Assembly: GCA_000151295.1 (NCBI GenBank) | Contig: GG745329.1 | Location: 1,063,964-1,127,963, forward strand | Source of the DNA: Allomyces macrogynus ATCC 38327 | Lineage: Eukaryota > Blastocladiomycota > Blastocladiomycetes > Blastocladiales > Blastocladiaceae | Direction: 5' to 3' | Length of the DNA: 64,000 nt | Shown here: positions 31,785 to 44,000 of the stretch, in pieces | How positions within the stretch are numbered: position 1 is the first letter of the stretch | How the letters are laid out: the number at the start of each line of letters is the position of its first letter | Translations under genes and position numbers: made by a program | The notes under the pieces: model-generated | What the model saw: only the letters and a program-made list of their open reading frames with translations | Database searches by the model: none | Told to the model about the DNA's origin: nothing

Positions 31785-33858
31785 TACCATGCAGGGCGGC
31801 GCTCCCAAATGGCCGCCTACCGCTGCGCAACTCGCCGGCCGCCGACGTACCGCCGACGATGACGCGCGGCTCGTCGAGTACGCCGGGTTGCGCCCCGTAG
31901 CGATCCCGGGCCGTGGCAGTGCGAGCACCCCCTCGTCCAACTCGCCACGCTCTCCACCCGCAACCGGTGGCATGGCGCCGCACTACTACTGGGATGCCAA
32001 CGACGCCGCGTCCGTCCCTGACCGGTCCTCGTGGCTCGCGGGGCCGCAGGGTGCACGCGCGTCGCTCACGGGCAGTACCTCGGCACACGATTCGGCCGTC
32101 GCCTGCCCAGAATCGCCGCTCGCGTGGCGGCCCGTCTCCCCGCGCGAATGGAACGTGATCACGCCGAGACCGGCGTCGCACGCGCGAGACGACGACTCGT
32201 CGGTTGGTGCAGCGACGGTGGTGCCCGCCAAGGGTCCTGCGGCGGCGGTTGCGGCCACACGCCGCGGCGCGCTCGGTACACTCGCGGGCACGAATAGTGC
32301 GGTGGGCGGGTCGCTGCTCCTCCCGCCATCGGCGTCGGCCGAGTTTGCGGGGACGACGATCGCAGCATCCCCGACCACGGCCGCATCGCTCGGCAGTAGC
32401 GCTACCACGACGGCGGGCGCGAGCCCGCCAATGTCCGGCGCCAACTTGGCTGCCGTGCCGAAGCAGCGCACGAGCGCGATTGTCACGGTCCGGTCGCTTG
32501 CGCAGAGCATCACGGCCGGGTCGCGGACGACCGCGCCGTCGGTTGCGACCGTCGCGGTTGGTGGACAACAACAGCCACAGTCGCCGCTCCATGATCGCCA
32601 ACAGGACCAGAGCACCGCACCGGCAGCGGAAGAGACGCGCCGTGCCCCTCCGCCGCCACCTCCACCTCCAGGAGCGACGATGGACCTGACGCGTACGTTT
32701 ACCGTGCGTCTACCCGCTGACAGCGATTCCGAGGACGACGGGGATGGGCAGGACCTCGGGACCATGGCTGCCGCCACGCGTGCAGCAGCGCCGCCGCCGC
32801 TCCCTCCAGCGCCGGCGCTCCCCCCAGTCCCGCCACAGGAGGCCCGTCTGTCGCGCACGTCGGCACAGATGCATTTCCCGGTGGTCCCAACGCGCACGAC
32901 GGCACCGCGCGAGGCGCCCGAGCACATGTCGCCACCGACATCGCCGCACTCGCCGCAGCCGCGCATCGCACCACCACCGCCCGAATCGATGAGCGATTGG
33001 GACCCGCCCAGTACCATCTCAGCGCGCGAGGCCGCGGTCGTGTCGCCGCCGCCGCTCGAGGCGACATCGGCCACGTTCGAGGCACGACAGCGCGTTGCTG
33101 CGACGTCGCCCGTGTCGCGGTATCTCCCGCCGTCGCCAACGCCGGTCCCGTCGGGAAAGACCGCGTCGATGTCCTCGCACGCGCACCCGCACCGGCCAGA
33201 CTTGGAGGCTGTGCGCGCTGAAGGCAGTGGGATCGTCATGTCAATTACGAGCAGCCGACTGAGCCCGACGCCCGACTATATCTTGCCGAGCGCGATCTCG
33301 TCGGTGACGAGTTTGCCTCTGTCAGGCAAGACCATGTCCCCGGCGTCATCGAGCCGGCGCGTGCTCCGGTCGTCGTCGGCAAGTGAAGTGCAAGCATTAC
33401 CGCGCGCTGTAGTACCCGCCAACGATGGAACAACGGAAGCACCAACCGCCGCACCCGCGACGCCCGCCGCCGCGCCCGCGAACGACCTCGCATCAACCCC
33501 CGCGCCAACATCGCCGGTACTCAGTCCCGCGACGGCCCCCTCACCGACGCCACCACCGATCCCGCCGCTCCCATCGACCGACGCCGAGTTTGACATCCCG
33601 CCGCTCGACTCGGATATCGATTTTGCGCCAGATACGCCGTTACCGGCCCCGATCCCGCCACTACCTGCCCCGCTGCTCCCGCACGAGGAGGGGCCACCGG
33701 CCAATGTCTGGCAGCCGCCGAGGCCGCCGCAAATGCCGCCAACGCTGTTGCAGTCGCGGCCACCGGCGCCGCCACGACCGGCACTTCCGGCGCTGCCGCC
33801 GACACTGCCGCGCGCGCTGCCAAGGCCCGACGGGATGCCGGACTCGGATGAGGAGTGA
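31394..33858 (+). CDS. Predicted single-pass membrane protein with long Pro-rich cytoplasmic tail
   Basis: Unrecognised protein, 781 aa. Exons 31394-31603 and 31723-33858; the 119-bp intron (GTGCGT) falls inside the membrane helix. Residues 1-50 are Ser/Thr/Gln-rich without a classical signal peptide. Residues 51-73 form one hydrophobic helix (VRVLLISASVSVAILAAAAL) followed by WWAYRKWG and a run of Asp. This predicts a short, possibly O-glycosylated outside and a long inside. The remaining 690 residues are disordered, with poly-Pro tracts (PPPPPPPP near residue 305; PPLPPAPALPPVPP; repeated LPxLPP near the C-terminus) of the kind that bind SH3, WW or profilin. It ends MPDSDEE. The layout recalls fungal Mid2-like wall sensors, but there is no sequence match I can name. 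Confidence 0.65.
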
Positions 33859-34373
33859 TGAACGAGAGCGGCGCGCGTGTCTTTGCGCGCCGAGGTTTCT
33901 TTTTTGGAGGATGGAGCGGAAGAGAAAGATACATGATTTTGGTGTGGGCAGCGTGTGGCGTGCCGGGAAGCAAACGTGACCGCGCATCGGCAAATGGGAC
34001 GCCACCGTGCACGCAGAGAGGCGCACGCTGCTGCCGGCGCACCGACGTGCAGCGGCTGGCTGACAACGCCCACCCACAGGCAAAGCACCACCACCACACC
34101 ACCACACGTCCCCTTCACGAGCTGACATGGCAAGGCCGACAAGGCCCCGGCCCTCGCTCTTCTCTCCACCACGTCTTTCCAGCAGCAAGCACAGTCCGCG
34201 CCCAGCACGGCGGCACGCGCGCCCCCTCGCGCAGTACCACGGCGATCCGGCACTCTGCAAGTACCATCGACCAGCCGAGCCAACCCATCGCCAAGTAACC
34301 ACTGCGCGATCCTACGCGCGCTCATTGCCCAACCCCACCGTATTCAACTGCACCCATCCGTCAACTCGCTACG
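33859..34373. other. Intergenic between membrane-protein and coiled-coil genes
   Basis: The 515 bp between co-directional genes hold no supported gene; a C-rich, CCACCA-rich leader precedes the ATG at 34374. Confidence 0.5.
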
Positions 34374-37250
34374 ATGGCCGCGGCAACCGTCGCCCCGCCA
34401 CTGAGCGCGCAGCTCGCGGACCGCCCGCTCACAGCGCAGACCGACTGCTCCGACTTTGACCTGCGCCGGCTCGTCAATGAGCTCGCACTCGAAAACGAAG
34501 AGGTGCGCTCCATGCTGCTCTCGGGCGATGCGGTAGACATGTTCGCGCGCCTTCGACTCGGTTCTATTTCGGGGGCGGGTCCCGCGTGCGCTTCCGCACA
34601 CTTGTCCATGGGGTGACGGTATCCAGCGGCATGATTGATCGACTGACCGATCCCCCCCCCCCCCCCCCCTGGCGTGCTCACGCACCATTCAACCCTCCCC
34701 TCTCTCCTCCCTGTATAGCTGCGCGCCAAAATGGAGCACATTGTCGAGAACAACCAGGTCCTGCTCGACGAAAACACGGCCCTGCGCCGGCGGCTCGACG
34801 TGCTGCGCATGAACCAGGCGCACGCGCAGTCGGTGCTCGACCAGAAAGATGAGGACTTGCGCTCCGCGCGCGCGCAACTCGCACGCGCTCAGCTGCAGGC
34901 CGCCGGTGGTGCCCCACCCGTCCCGCCGCCACCGGGCCCCGATGCGCAGCCGTGGGCGTCTGCGCCCGCAAGTCGCCGAGCGTCGCGGTCCGGCTCGTTC
35001 AGTGCCGCCGCTCCGGGCACCGCCGGCGCGTCGCGTGCGTCGATGCTGATGGCCGCTGCGGCTGCCGGCGGCGACCCGGACGCTGTCGGAGTCCGTGCGA
35101 CCCCCGCGGGCACGCGGCTCGCGCGGATGGTGCGACTCATGCAGGAACTGGTCCAGTCGATGCGGCAGGAAATGCTGGTCGCGGGTGACGGCGAGACGCC
35201 GCAATCACCGCAGCAGCAGACGGACGTGGGTCACCTGCCGCTGCCGCGCGCCGTCAAGATCCTCGACGCGCTCGACCGGCTCGCAGAGTCGGTGCACCTC
35301 GAGGCCGATGCAGCCGCGCACACGCTGCAGGCTGCACACGAGGAGCGCGTCGCTGCGCTCGATGCGGAATTGCAGGCGACGCGGCGGGCGGCCGACGCAC
35401 ATGCGGCCGATGCGCGCGACGCGCGTGCGCGTGGCGATGCGGCTGCCGCTCAGGTGCGCCAGCTGACGCGCGCGCTGACGACTGCGCAGCAAGATCTCGC
35501 GCAGGCGATTGCCGACCGGGATGCGGCCATAGAGGCCGCGCAGACCGAGGCCGAAAACGCGCACGAGGCGCAAGAGACGGCGCGCGTTGCGCGCGACGAT
35601 CATTTCCGACTACGCCGCAAGGCCGCGCTGGATGCGGCGGAACTCGACCGGTTGCGCGCGGATCTGAACCGCGCGAACGTGCGGCTCGCCGACTTGCGCG
35701 CAGTGCTCTCGACGGGTGCGACCGCGGGCGCAGGGGATGCGGCCGACCTTGCCGCAGCGGCGGCTGTCGGTGGGACCAAGTTCCCGGGCACGCCGCGGTC
35801 GACGGCGGCGGTGGACGCTCTGCCCGCGACGGCCGACATTGAGACGGCCGCGTCGGCGGCGGCCACGGCTGCCGCTGACTTGGCGCTCGCCGCGCAGCTC
35901 GCGCCACTCGTTCTGGCCATTGAAAAGCTCGTCGCAAGCATCACTTCCGGCGGCCCAATGACGCCCGAAGCGGCCAAGGAGCAGCTCTTCCAGCTGGCGA
36001 CACTCCGCGCCGAAGTGCAGCGCATGACGGCCGTCGACCTCGCCGAACGTGTGCGCCGCGGCGCCGAGGACCGCGCGCGGCTCTACCTGGCGTTCCGGCA
36101 GCAACAGGCCGAACTGATCGAAGTGCGCGAAGCCTACCGCACGGCGCGCGCGTCTGAGGACTTCCTTGTTTCCGAAGTCGAGGTGCTCAAGCGCGTCGCC
36201 GCTGCGGCCGCAGCCAAGCCGGCATCGACGGTGCCGCCGACGCCCGTCGTCGAGAACAGTGGCGCATTATCCGCCGTGGCGCCGATCACGACGACGCTAA
36301 ACGTGGTCCCGGCCACGGCCAAGGTGGAGTGGGGTGAGTTCTTGCTTGCCGAACTGCGCCGGCTCGTGCAGATGCAGCAAAAGGAGCGCGCGCTGCGCGC
36401 GTCCGACCAGGCCAACGAGCAACGTCGCGCGTCGCTGATTGATCCGGACTCGGCGGCCGCATTGACCGCGGTGGCGGTCTCGCAGGACGGCACGGCGTCG
36501 TCGCCCATCACGCCCACGAGCCCGGCGGCCATGCAGCAAGTGTCGGCACTCGAGGACGAAGTGGCGACGCTGACGCGGTACATTTCGCAGATCCTGAACC
36601 GCATCTTCGAGGCGGGCGACCCGCACCTCGTCGAGACGGTGCTTTCCAAGGACGGGCCGGATAGCGGCAAGGGCGGCAACTCGTGGCGCGATGTCGCGTC
36701 GGGCATCTTGCAGGACGCGGCTCGGAAATCGAAGCGGTTGTCGCAGTCGCGCCGCGGGTCGCGTGCGTCGCGGTCGTCGACGATCGGGGCCGGGACAGCC
36801 GCGGCCACGGCTGCGCAGACCAAGCGCGCGTCAATGACCGTCTCCGAGTACTACTACTCGATCCCGGAGGAGGGGAACGACGTGCTTGCCCCGCCAGTTG
36901 CGTCGCGGAACGTTGCCACGGCGCCGGCCACGTCGACGCCGGCATTGCGTCCGCTGATGCCGTCGCCAGCCCCGTCGTCGCCCGATTTGAGCGCGGGTGC
37001 CGAGTCAGCGCCTGCCGCGGCGAGTTCAGGCAAGAACCGCCGCACAGGTCTGTTCCGGTTGTCGCTGTGGCCCACGTCGAGCAACAACAACAACACGAGT
37101 AACAACAACGCTGCGCGCCGTGCGACGACCGGGGCCTGGGACTTGCCGTCAGCAGCAGTCGTGGCAGAGGAGGACCAGGTGTCACCGCTGTCGACGCGGT
37201 CGCCGGTGCCGGGGCTCCGTGCGTCGGCGTGGATGACGGTCCGGTCGTGA
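34374..37250 (+). CDS. Coiled-coil protein of unknown function
   Basis: Exons 34374-34502 and 34719-37250 give 886 aa. The donor GTGCGC after ...ELALENEE was chosen because splicing to LRAKMEHIVENN makes an unbroken heptad pattern. Alternative donors further right would break it. Residues 20-95 are a strong coiled coil (NELALENEE, then NQVLLDENTALRRRLDVL). A second long, Ala/Arg/Glu-rich helical segment covers roughly 215-340, with more helices near 430-510 and 590-640. Between them are Ala/Ser/Thr/Pro linkers. The C-terminal 200 residues are basic, Ser-rich and disordered, including a KNRRTGLFRLSLWP segment and an Asn repeat. The 216-bp intron holds an 18-base poly-C tract. No family recognised; a structural or scaffold role is the likely type of function. 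Confidence 0.75.
34652..34669 (+). repeat. Poly-C tract (18 C) in intron 1 of the coiled-coil gene
   Basis: Uninterrupted run of 18 C, 49-66 bases before the 3' splice site. A similar sense-strand C tract lies upstream of KDM5. Confidence 0.9.
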
Positions 37251-37557
37251 GTTCTCTTTTCGTTGTCGTCCCTCCCTTGTTCGTCCTCCTGGTTTTGATC
37301 TTGCGGTTTTCTCTTCATCATCTCCACCCACACTGTTGGCGCCCACGGTCGGGCTCTCGGTGCCGTTCTCGCGTCCTGATGCGCGCCGTCGGCCGTTTTT
37401 CAGAGGAGTTCGGCAGCTGGCCCGCCATTTTTGTTGCGCCGATGTATTAGATGCTTCCCCACCCTGTGTCGTTTGCCAATGAAGCCTTGCACCATACTTT
37501 TGGTTGGACCGTTGCCCCTGAGCTCACCAACAAGACAACATCGTTCATGCCAGCACA
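37251..37557. other. Convergent intergenic region
   Basis: The 307 bp between the 3' ends of the coiled-coil gene and AIM41 are pyrimidine-rich on the plus strand; no gene is seen. Confidence 0.5.
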
Positions 37558-38249
37558 TCACTGTTTGCCCGCAGCCTTCGCAATACACTTATCCGCGGCC
37601 TCCACGACAATCTTGGGCGGCACGACGGCAAGCTCCGGGTCGTTGCGCACCGCGGCCATGAGCTTGGCGAAGTCGCGCTTCGACGCGACGCCCAGCTCGG
37701 CACACAGCGCCTCGACGCGCGACACCACCTCCTCGACGGGCAGCTGCCGCGGCAAGTACTTTTCCAACACCGCCATTTCGAGCTTCTCCTTGTCCACCAG
37801 ATCCTGGCGACCCGCCGCGGCAAACTGCGCGGCCGCATCCTCGCGCTGCTTGTGCGCGGCCAGCACGAGCGACAGGTACTCCTTGGGCGGGTTGGCCGAC
37901 TTGGTCGCGTAGGTGATGTCCGAGAGCAGGCCGCGGAGAACAGTGGAGGTGACCGAGTCCTTGCTGCGCATGGCCGTCTTGAGGTCAGTCTTGAGCTGCG
38001 TGACGAGGGCTGTGGGGAAGATCACGGTCAGAGCATTGGATCGTGGAGGTTGTGATCTGGTGGGACATTCGTAGACGCACCTTCCGATGCACCTGAAGGA
38101 GCGGCCGTGTACGAGCGCAGCGGGACCACCGTGCGCGCGGTCGCGATGGCGGTAGCGGCAAGGGGCTGCACGCGGAGCGGGGCCAAGACGGTCATGGCCA
38201 GGCGGGCCGCGGCCACCCGGCGCATGGTCATGGATGGGATGAACTGCAT
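37558..38249 (-). CDS. AIM41: AIM41-like mitochondrial protein (YqeY/GatB-like domain)
   Basis: Small YqeY-domain protein, 206 aa, the usual length for fungal Aim41. Exons 38249-38081 and 38009-37558; the 71-bp intron (GTGCGT) joins ...SGASE to ALVTQLKTDLK. The N-terminus (MQFIPSMTMRRVAAARLAM plus more Arg/Ala/Thr) is a clear mitochondrial presequence without acidic residues. YqeY landmarks: LKTDLKTAMRSKDSVTSTVLRGLLSDI, then the KQREDAAAQF segment, KEKLEMAVLEKYLPRQL, and the C-terminal SKRDFAKLMAAVRNDPEL. YqeY domains occur fused to, or near, GatB-type tRNA amidotransferases and RpsU; the molecular role of Aim41 is not established. It shares a 294-bp divergent region with the F-box/LRR gene. 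Confidence 0.88.
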
Positions 38250-38543
38250 GGTACTGTTGACGGGTCCAGTGCGGGTGGTCGCGGCTTGAGGCAGCGCAGC
38301 GAGCTTTATCAAACAAGAAAGATCACGGTCGGCACTTAGGCGCTTGACCAGCAGCAAAACCGATCAACAAACAATGAGCAAGGCAGGGTGGATATGGAGT
38401 GGTGTCTCGCGCTGTGTGCGAGGCATGGACGAGATTCGCGATGCTGGCCCCTTTGCATTTCCTCATGGGGCCGAAGCCTGAGGTCGAGCGCATCGACATT
38501 CTCTTCATAATTCGATGCGACCTGTCAGCACCGACGCCCAACC

Positions 38544-40772
38544 ATGATGAACACCAGCACGCTGCAATCAACCGCAGGTCGGTCCAGGAGACTTGATCAA
38601 CTGCCGAATGACGTCCTCTACATCGCCTCGTTTCTCCGGCCAACAAAGTACAGCATCTTTGTCCACTCGCGCACAATCTTGATGTCCTTGGCCCTCGCTG
38701 CTCCCGGCTTGTTTGCTCCGTGCCTGCAATTCGCTGTTCAAGTCAGCAGGCGAGATAATTATTGGAGATCGGACGGCGTCGTGAACTCGGCGGTCACGTT
38801 GAGTGACAAGATTATGAGCGAACTGGCTGCTGCAGGCAACCCGGACATTGTCGCAATCTCGAGCAACAATATTGGCCGGCTTGCTGGGTTCAGTGGCCGC
38901 CACCAGCTGTACTTGATTTTGCCGCCGCGCGACTGCAATCGCAAAATCATTTTACCCCTTTCGATGCTGACGTACTCGACGCGAGTGGTTGTTGGCTCCC
39001 ACAAATGGTCCCTCTTGCCTGTTCCGTTGATCGCCATTACCTACCACTTCAATCTCAACCATGATCACCAGTCTTGGCCGCCGCCCCACCACGATGTCGT
39101 TCGTTGACACTCCGGAGTGATGACGAGCACGACCGAACTTTCCCATGGAGCCGCATCAACGCGTATCCTCGCTCACCATCTGCAAGATTCTCCTGCATCT
39201 GCAGGGCTCGCCCGATTTTGCAGGCTTCCTTCCGCGCAATCTTTGGCAGCTGCATCTCGCTTGCGCCGCGGCTCCCCGCGACTCTACGAGATCTGAATTT
39301 GCGGTTTAACATGCATCTGCAGTTGCGTGGGGATCCCTCTGATCCGTCCGACCTTGGCGGGCGTGTGCTAGACTTGGCTAGTGCTCCATGGATTGATGCC
39401 ATGCCGACCAACTTGCATACGCTTGATTTGGTTTCGGTTCCCGTTTCGGACGGCATGGCCGCGGGTCTTGTTGAGCGCATGCCAATGTGCGCTCTCTTGA
39501 TGTGGATGGTACTGTACGTGCGTCGTTTTGGGTGTCTGAAGAGGCCATTTCCCTGTTGAAGTCCAAGTTTGTGGTGCACGTCTTGTTTTGATAGATGTAA
39601 TCGGTGTTGTCACATTTTCTTGCCTCATTCAGGCTTTTGCTGGCGTGGACGCTGGCTGATGCTGTGGGCACAAACCAGCTGTCGCTCAGCTCAGGAACGG
39701 CGACGTAAGCGAAGTTGGAGACCGTCATTTCCGTGACACCGTTTCAACGTGCCCTCGTGCATCCCCATGCTCACGATTTCAGGGATTGATCTGACCCTGT
39801 CAACGTTGCCCGACCTGGCGCACCTATTGCCGCGTAACCTTCAGGAGCTCAGCATCGTTGACGCCGACGATTTTGAAGGGGACGACGAAGGCTTCGGCGA
39901 TGCGTGGCTGACATGGGCCCAATTCTTTGACAAGGGTGTCTGTCCCCAATACCGTAACCGACCTGCGACCGGATAACTTGCAGATGTAGACCGTTATGCC
40001 AGACCAAGCAACTGCAGCGCTTGCTTGGCTCATTGCGCGGCTCCCCAACTTGACGTCGTTTGTGCTGAGCGACGCGACGATTCACGGGGTTGATGCGGTC
40101 GTGCGTGCTCCACACGTACCGCCCTCCGCTATCAGCATCTTGGTGTCTTCATGGGGGCCGCCGACACCATGGACGACGCTGGCCGCGCTTGCGGCCGCCA
40201 AGCCTAAGTCGGTCGAATCGCTTAAGTTTAACACTTCTTGCTGGACTGATCGCGACCATCCCGAAGCCATTCACGACTTGGTGGACAAGTTACCAGTGGC
40301 CATACGTGTATTGACGATTCGTGCAGAATCGCCGTGGCACGGCGCGCACTACCACCACACCCCACTGGCCCCGACACTCGAGACCCTGGTCATGGATGGG
40401 GCCTACGGCTGGCTCAATCCGCAACATTCGACTGGCGTGTTCTCCCGGCTCCCGCCGTCACTGACGTGCCTCGATCTGCATTGCGTGCCACTGGGCGGCA
40501 AGTTGGCTGTCCTGGCGATACTGGCACAGAATGCCGCCCAACCTCGTGGCACTCCGGCTCGTCGGGTGCCACTTGACGCACACTGACCTGGACGTGCTCG
40601 CCCCACAGTGGCCTGCTACGTTGCGTGAATTGTTATTTCAAGACAACGTGTTCGATGCATTTGCCAAAACAGCTGCGCAAGCTCGACTTGTTTGGTGCGG
40701 GTCGCCGCTGGCATGGCAGGCATGGAATGTTTGCTCGTTCATGACTGGGCCATCCGTTCGAGAACGCCGCTG
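38544..40772 (+). pseudogene. F-box/LRR protein gene, probably decayed
   Basis: An F-box-like start (LDQLPNDVLYIASFLRPTKY, from the ATG at 38544) is followed by many leucine-rich segments of the form LPxxLxxLxL: LPATLRDLNL, MPTNLHTLDL, LPRNLQELSI, LPPSLTCLDL, MPPNLVALRL, WPATLRELLF and LPKQLRKLDL. These lie in all three forward frames. Some switches could be introns: a GTAAGC donor near 39705 and a CAG acceptor near 39782 are credible. Others occur within 15-45 bases with no splice sites, near 39228-39272, 40520-40531 and 40640-40660, so frame-disrupting indels are likely. F-box/LRR proteins pick substrates for SCF ubiquitin ligases. The region is less GC-rich than its neighbours. A highly divergent or badly sequenced live gene is the alternative. 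Confidence 0.55.
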
Positions 40773-41085
40773 ATGTGTGCTGGCCGAGCGAAGCGATACC
40801 GCGCGGGACCTGCATACGCGCCTCGGCCACGCATCAATGGACGCTGCAGCATCAACGATTTAAGTCCATTGTTTGCCTGTGCTGGCTTGCCGCGAATGGA
40901 GCTAGGCACCCGACCAGCTCTTGGATGCAGCCCTGCAGGTAAGGTGCGGAGCTGGCAAAATAATAAGGCCAGGAAAATACTTAAAAAAACATAAATTCAT
41001 TCACGCGAAGGACGCTTCAAAACCAGATCCGGCGATCTGCCAGCAACCACGACCACGAAACAAAAAGCACGCCAATCACTCCCCC
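40773..41085. other. Convergent intergenic region
   Basis: The 313 bp between the LRR gene remnant and the KDM5 stop are AT-richer; no gene is seen. Confidence 0.5.
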
Positions 41086-44000
41086 TCACGACGTCGGCGT
41101 ACCGGCCGCATCGCCCTTCACCGCGGCATCCCCAGCCGATTCGGCCACGGCCGCCACCACGGTCGGCGCCTGCGGCGGCGCGGCAGTCACTCCAGCACCG
41201 CCGTCCATTCCCGCCGCGAGCTGCGGCGTCTGCACGGGCAAGACTGGGATAGGTGACCCAACGGCAGCCGCGGGCGTCGCGGCACCAGCGCCCAAGACAG
41301 CCGCTGCGGCTGCCGACGATCCCGTCGTGAACGGGTTAGTCGTATAGTGGTGGAAGAAGGGCGAGTACGACGGCCAGACAGGAGGCGGCGGCATCCCCGC
41401 TGCAACCGGTGCGGGCGTTGTCCGGCCCGACGGCGGCGTCGTCCCACTCGCGCCCGCGGGCGCCGACGCCGGCTGCGCCTTGGGGGACGTGGCCGCGGAA
41501 CTGCCGCCGGACGGGACCATGTGGTGTGCAAAGTAGCTCGAGTAGTACGGCATCGGGAACGGGTACCCGTAGGGCATGGGCGCTGCCGGATATGGCAGCG
41601 GCTGGTTCAGGACCGTCTGGTAGACGTTCGAGACCGTGTTCGCGAGCGAGTTGGAAATGGCGTTGTCGTACATCATTGGTCCATTGACCGCTGCCGCAGC
41701 AGCAGCAGCAGCGGCCGCAGCAGCTGGGTCGGCTGCACCCGCGGTCGCGCCCAAATCGGTCGTCGTCGTCGTCGCCACTCCAGCCGCCGACTTGCGCGGC
41801 GCACGCGGGGCAGTACTGACGCGCTTCTTCTTGGGCGGGCGTTCACCCGGCGGGACCGCCGCCGCCGCCTTTTTCGTGCGCTTGGCACCCGGCGCGGGCG
41901 CCATGGCAGGGTCGCTCGGGATGCCGACGACATCGGGCGTGCCGCCAGTCGACGACGTGGGCGCCGACATGGTCATGCCCAGCGAGGATCCATCGGTGTG
42001 CGGCACCGTGGTCATGCCGAACATGGCCGCCAGGGACGCGGCCGTGACCGCGGCCTGCTCTTCGGTCATGGTGGTCACCGGATTACCCACGGCGTTCGGG
42101 TCCAGGTTCAGATTCGGATCGGCAATCGGCGCCGCCATCGGAACCGGGACACCAGCCGGGACACCGCCCGCCATGGGCACCGGGTCGACCGTGAGCAGTG
42201 GCCCTTGCTCAGCCGTCGCCTTCTTCGACCGCCGGCCCTGCTTGGGCTCCTTGGGCGGTTTCGGCGGTTTTGGCTCCTTGGGCGGTTTTGGCGGCTTCGG
42301 TTCCTTGGGCGGTTTCGGCGCCTTGGGCTCCTTAGGTGTCCTTGGTGCGCGCTTCTTTGGCGGCGCGGCCGGCGGCACCAGCGGCGGCGCCGTGGGCGGC
42401 ATCACGGACCCGGCAACCATGGGGTCGACCGAATCATAAATCTCGCGCGGCGGCGGCGGGAACGCGCCAAAAGGTCCCATCGTCCCAAACGGTGTGCCTT
42501 CGAACCCCGTGGGCCCTGCCGGTGGCGGCGGGAACGGCGCGGGGGTGCCGTTCGATATGGTGTCGTCAAGGTCGGTCTGTGACGTGGGCGCGGGCGACGG
42601 CACCGCCGACCCTGCGCGCTCGGCAGCGGCAGCGGCAGCAGCAGCGGCCGCAGCGGCGGCGACGGCGGCCTTGGACTTGCGCTTGCGTCGCGGCGGATCG
42701 CCGGCCGGGTTCGATGACGACGTGAGTGCGCCCGCGGCTGCAGCCACGGCAATCGCCGCAGGCCCTGGCGCGCCAGCCGACTGGTACTGGCTTTGGTGGC
42801 TGAGGAACTGCGCGTAGGGCGGGTAAGATGTGGGCACGTCTACGTGGCCGTACGCGTACGGGATCTTCTTCTTGTAGCAGCAGACCGGGCAATAGTAATT
42901 CTCGGCGGTCGACACGGCCTTGGCCGTGAGGTTGACGCACGGGAAGTGGAACCAGTCGTCGCACCCATCGCAGCAAGCCATCGACACGAGCGGCGTCGCC
43001 GGCTTTTGGCATATGCAGTACTTTTCGTCCGAGACCGAGTACCGCGCGAGGTCGTGGACGAGGTCGCGCAACTGCGAGACTTCGGGCAGAATCACGTCGC
43101 ACGCCTCGACCTTGCGCAGGTAGAACTTGATCATGGGCACGTCAGCGCGCGTAAACTGCGGCTTCTGCAGGTACTGCTGCACGGTCGTCTGCAAGTGCAC
43201 GACCACGGCGTGCACCATGTCGAGCGTCTGCAACTCGAGCGGCAAGAACCGCAGCTCGTGCCCGAACCGCAGTTCCTCCTCGAGCTGCTCGAGCGGCTGC
43301 GCGAGCCCGCGCCTCGGCACGGCCTGGAACAGGTCGCACACGGGGCAAATGTACGTAACCTTCTTGGCTTCGCGGCGCGACATTTTGATGCAGTTGAGGT
43401 GGTAAAACTCGCAGCACACTTCGCAGCCAATCATGATCCCCGAGTCGGGCTGCCGGCAAAAGCAGTAGAGGTGCCGCGCCGGGTCGTCCATTTCCACAAA
43501 CACGTCGCGGTCCGTGTCGCACACGGCAATCAGGTACGCGTACTCGTCGCTGAGAATCATGTCGAGCGACTTGGGCGTGTTCGGCTTGACAAAGAGCTTC
43601 TTCACGCGCATCGACCACGTCTCGATTTGCCGCATCTCGTAAGCGAGCTCGTCGTAGGCCTCGGGGGGCTCAATCGGCAAGTTTTGCATTTGCGTGATCA
43701 ACTGCTTGAGCTGGTCAGACGTGCGGCCCGTCGCGTTCGGGTCGAGCAATGCCTGCGCGGCCTGGAACCACGCGTGGATTCGGGCCTGCAAATCAATCAC
43801 GCGCTTCTTGAGCGCCTCGTCGACAGGCGCGTCGTCGCACGACTCGGCCAACTCGTCGAGCTCCGCGGTCGAGACCTTGTCCATGGCGAGCACCTCTGCC
43901 GCGCGCATGTTCCACGTCTCGCCACGTGCCTTCTTGTCGCGCAGCACGCTGTAGAGCTCGTCCTGCGGGTCGACGCCAATCTTGGTCGCCTCGTCAATCA

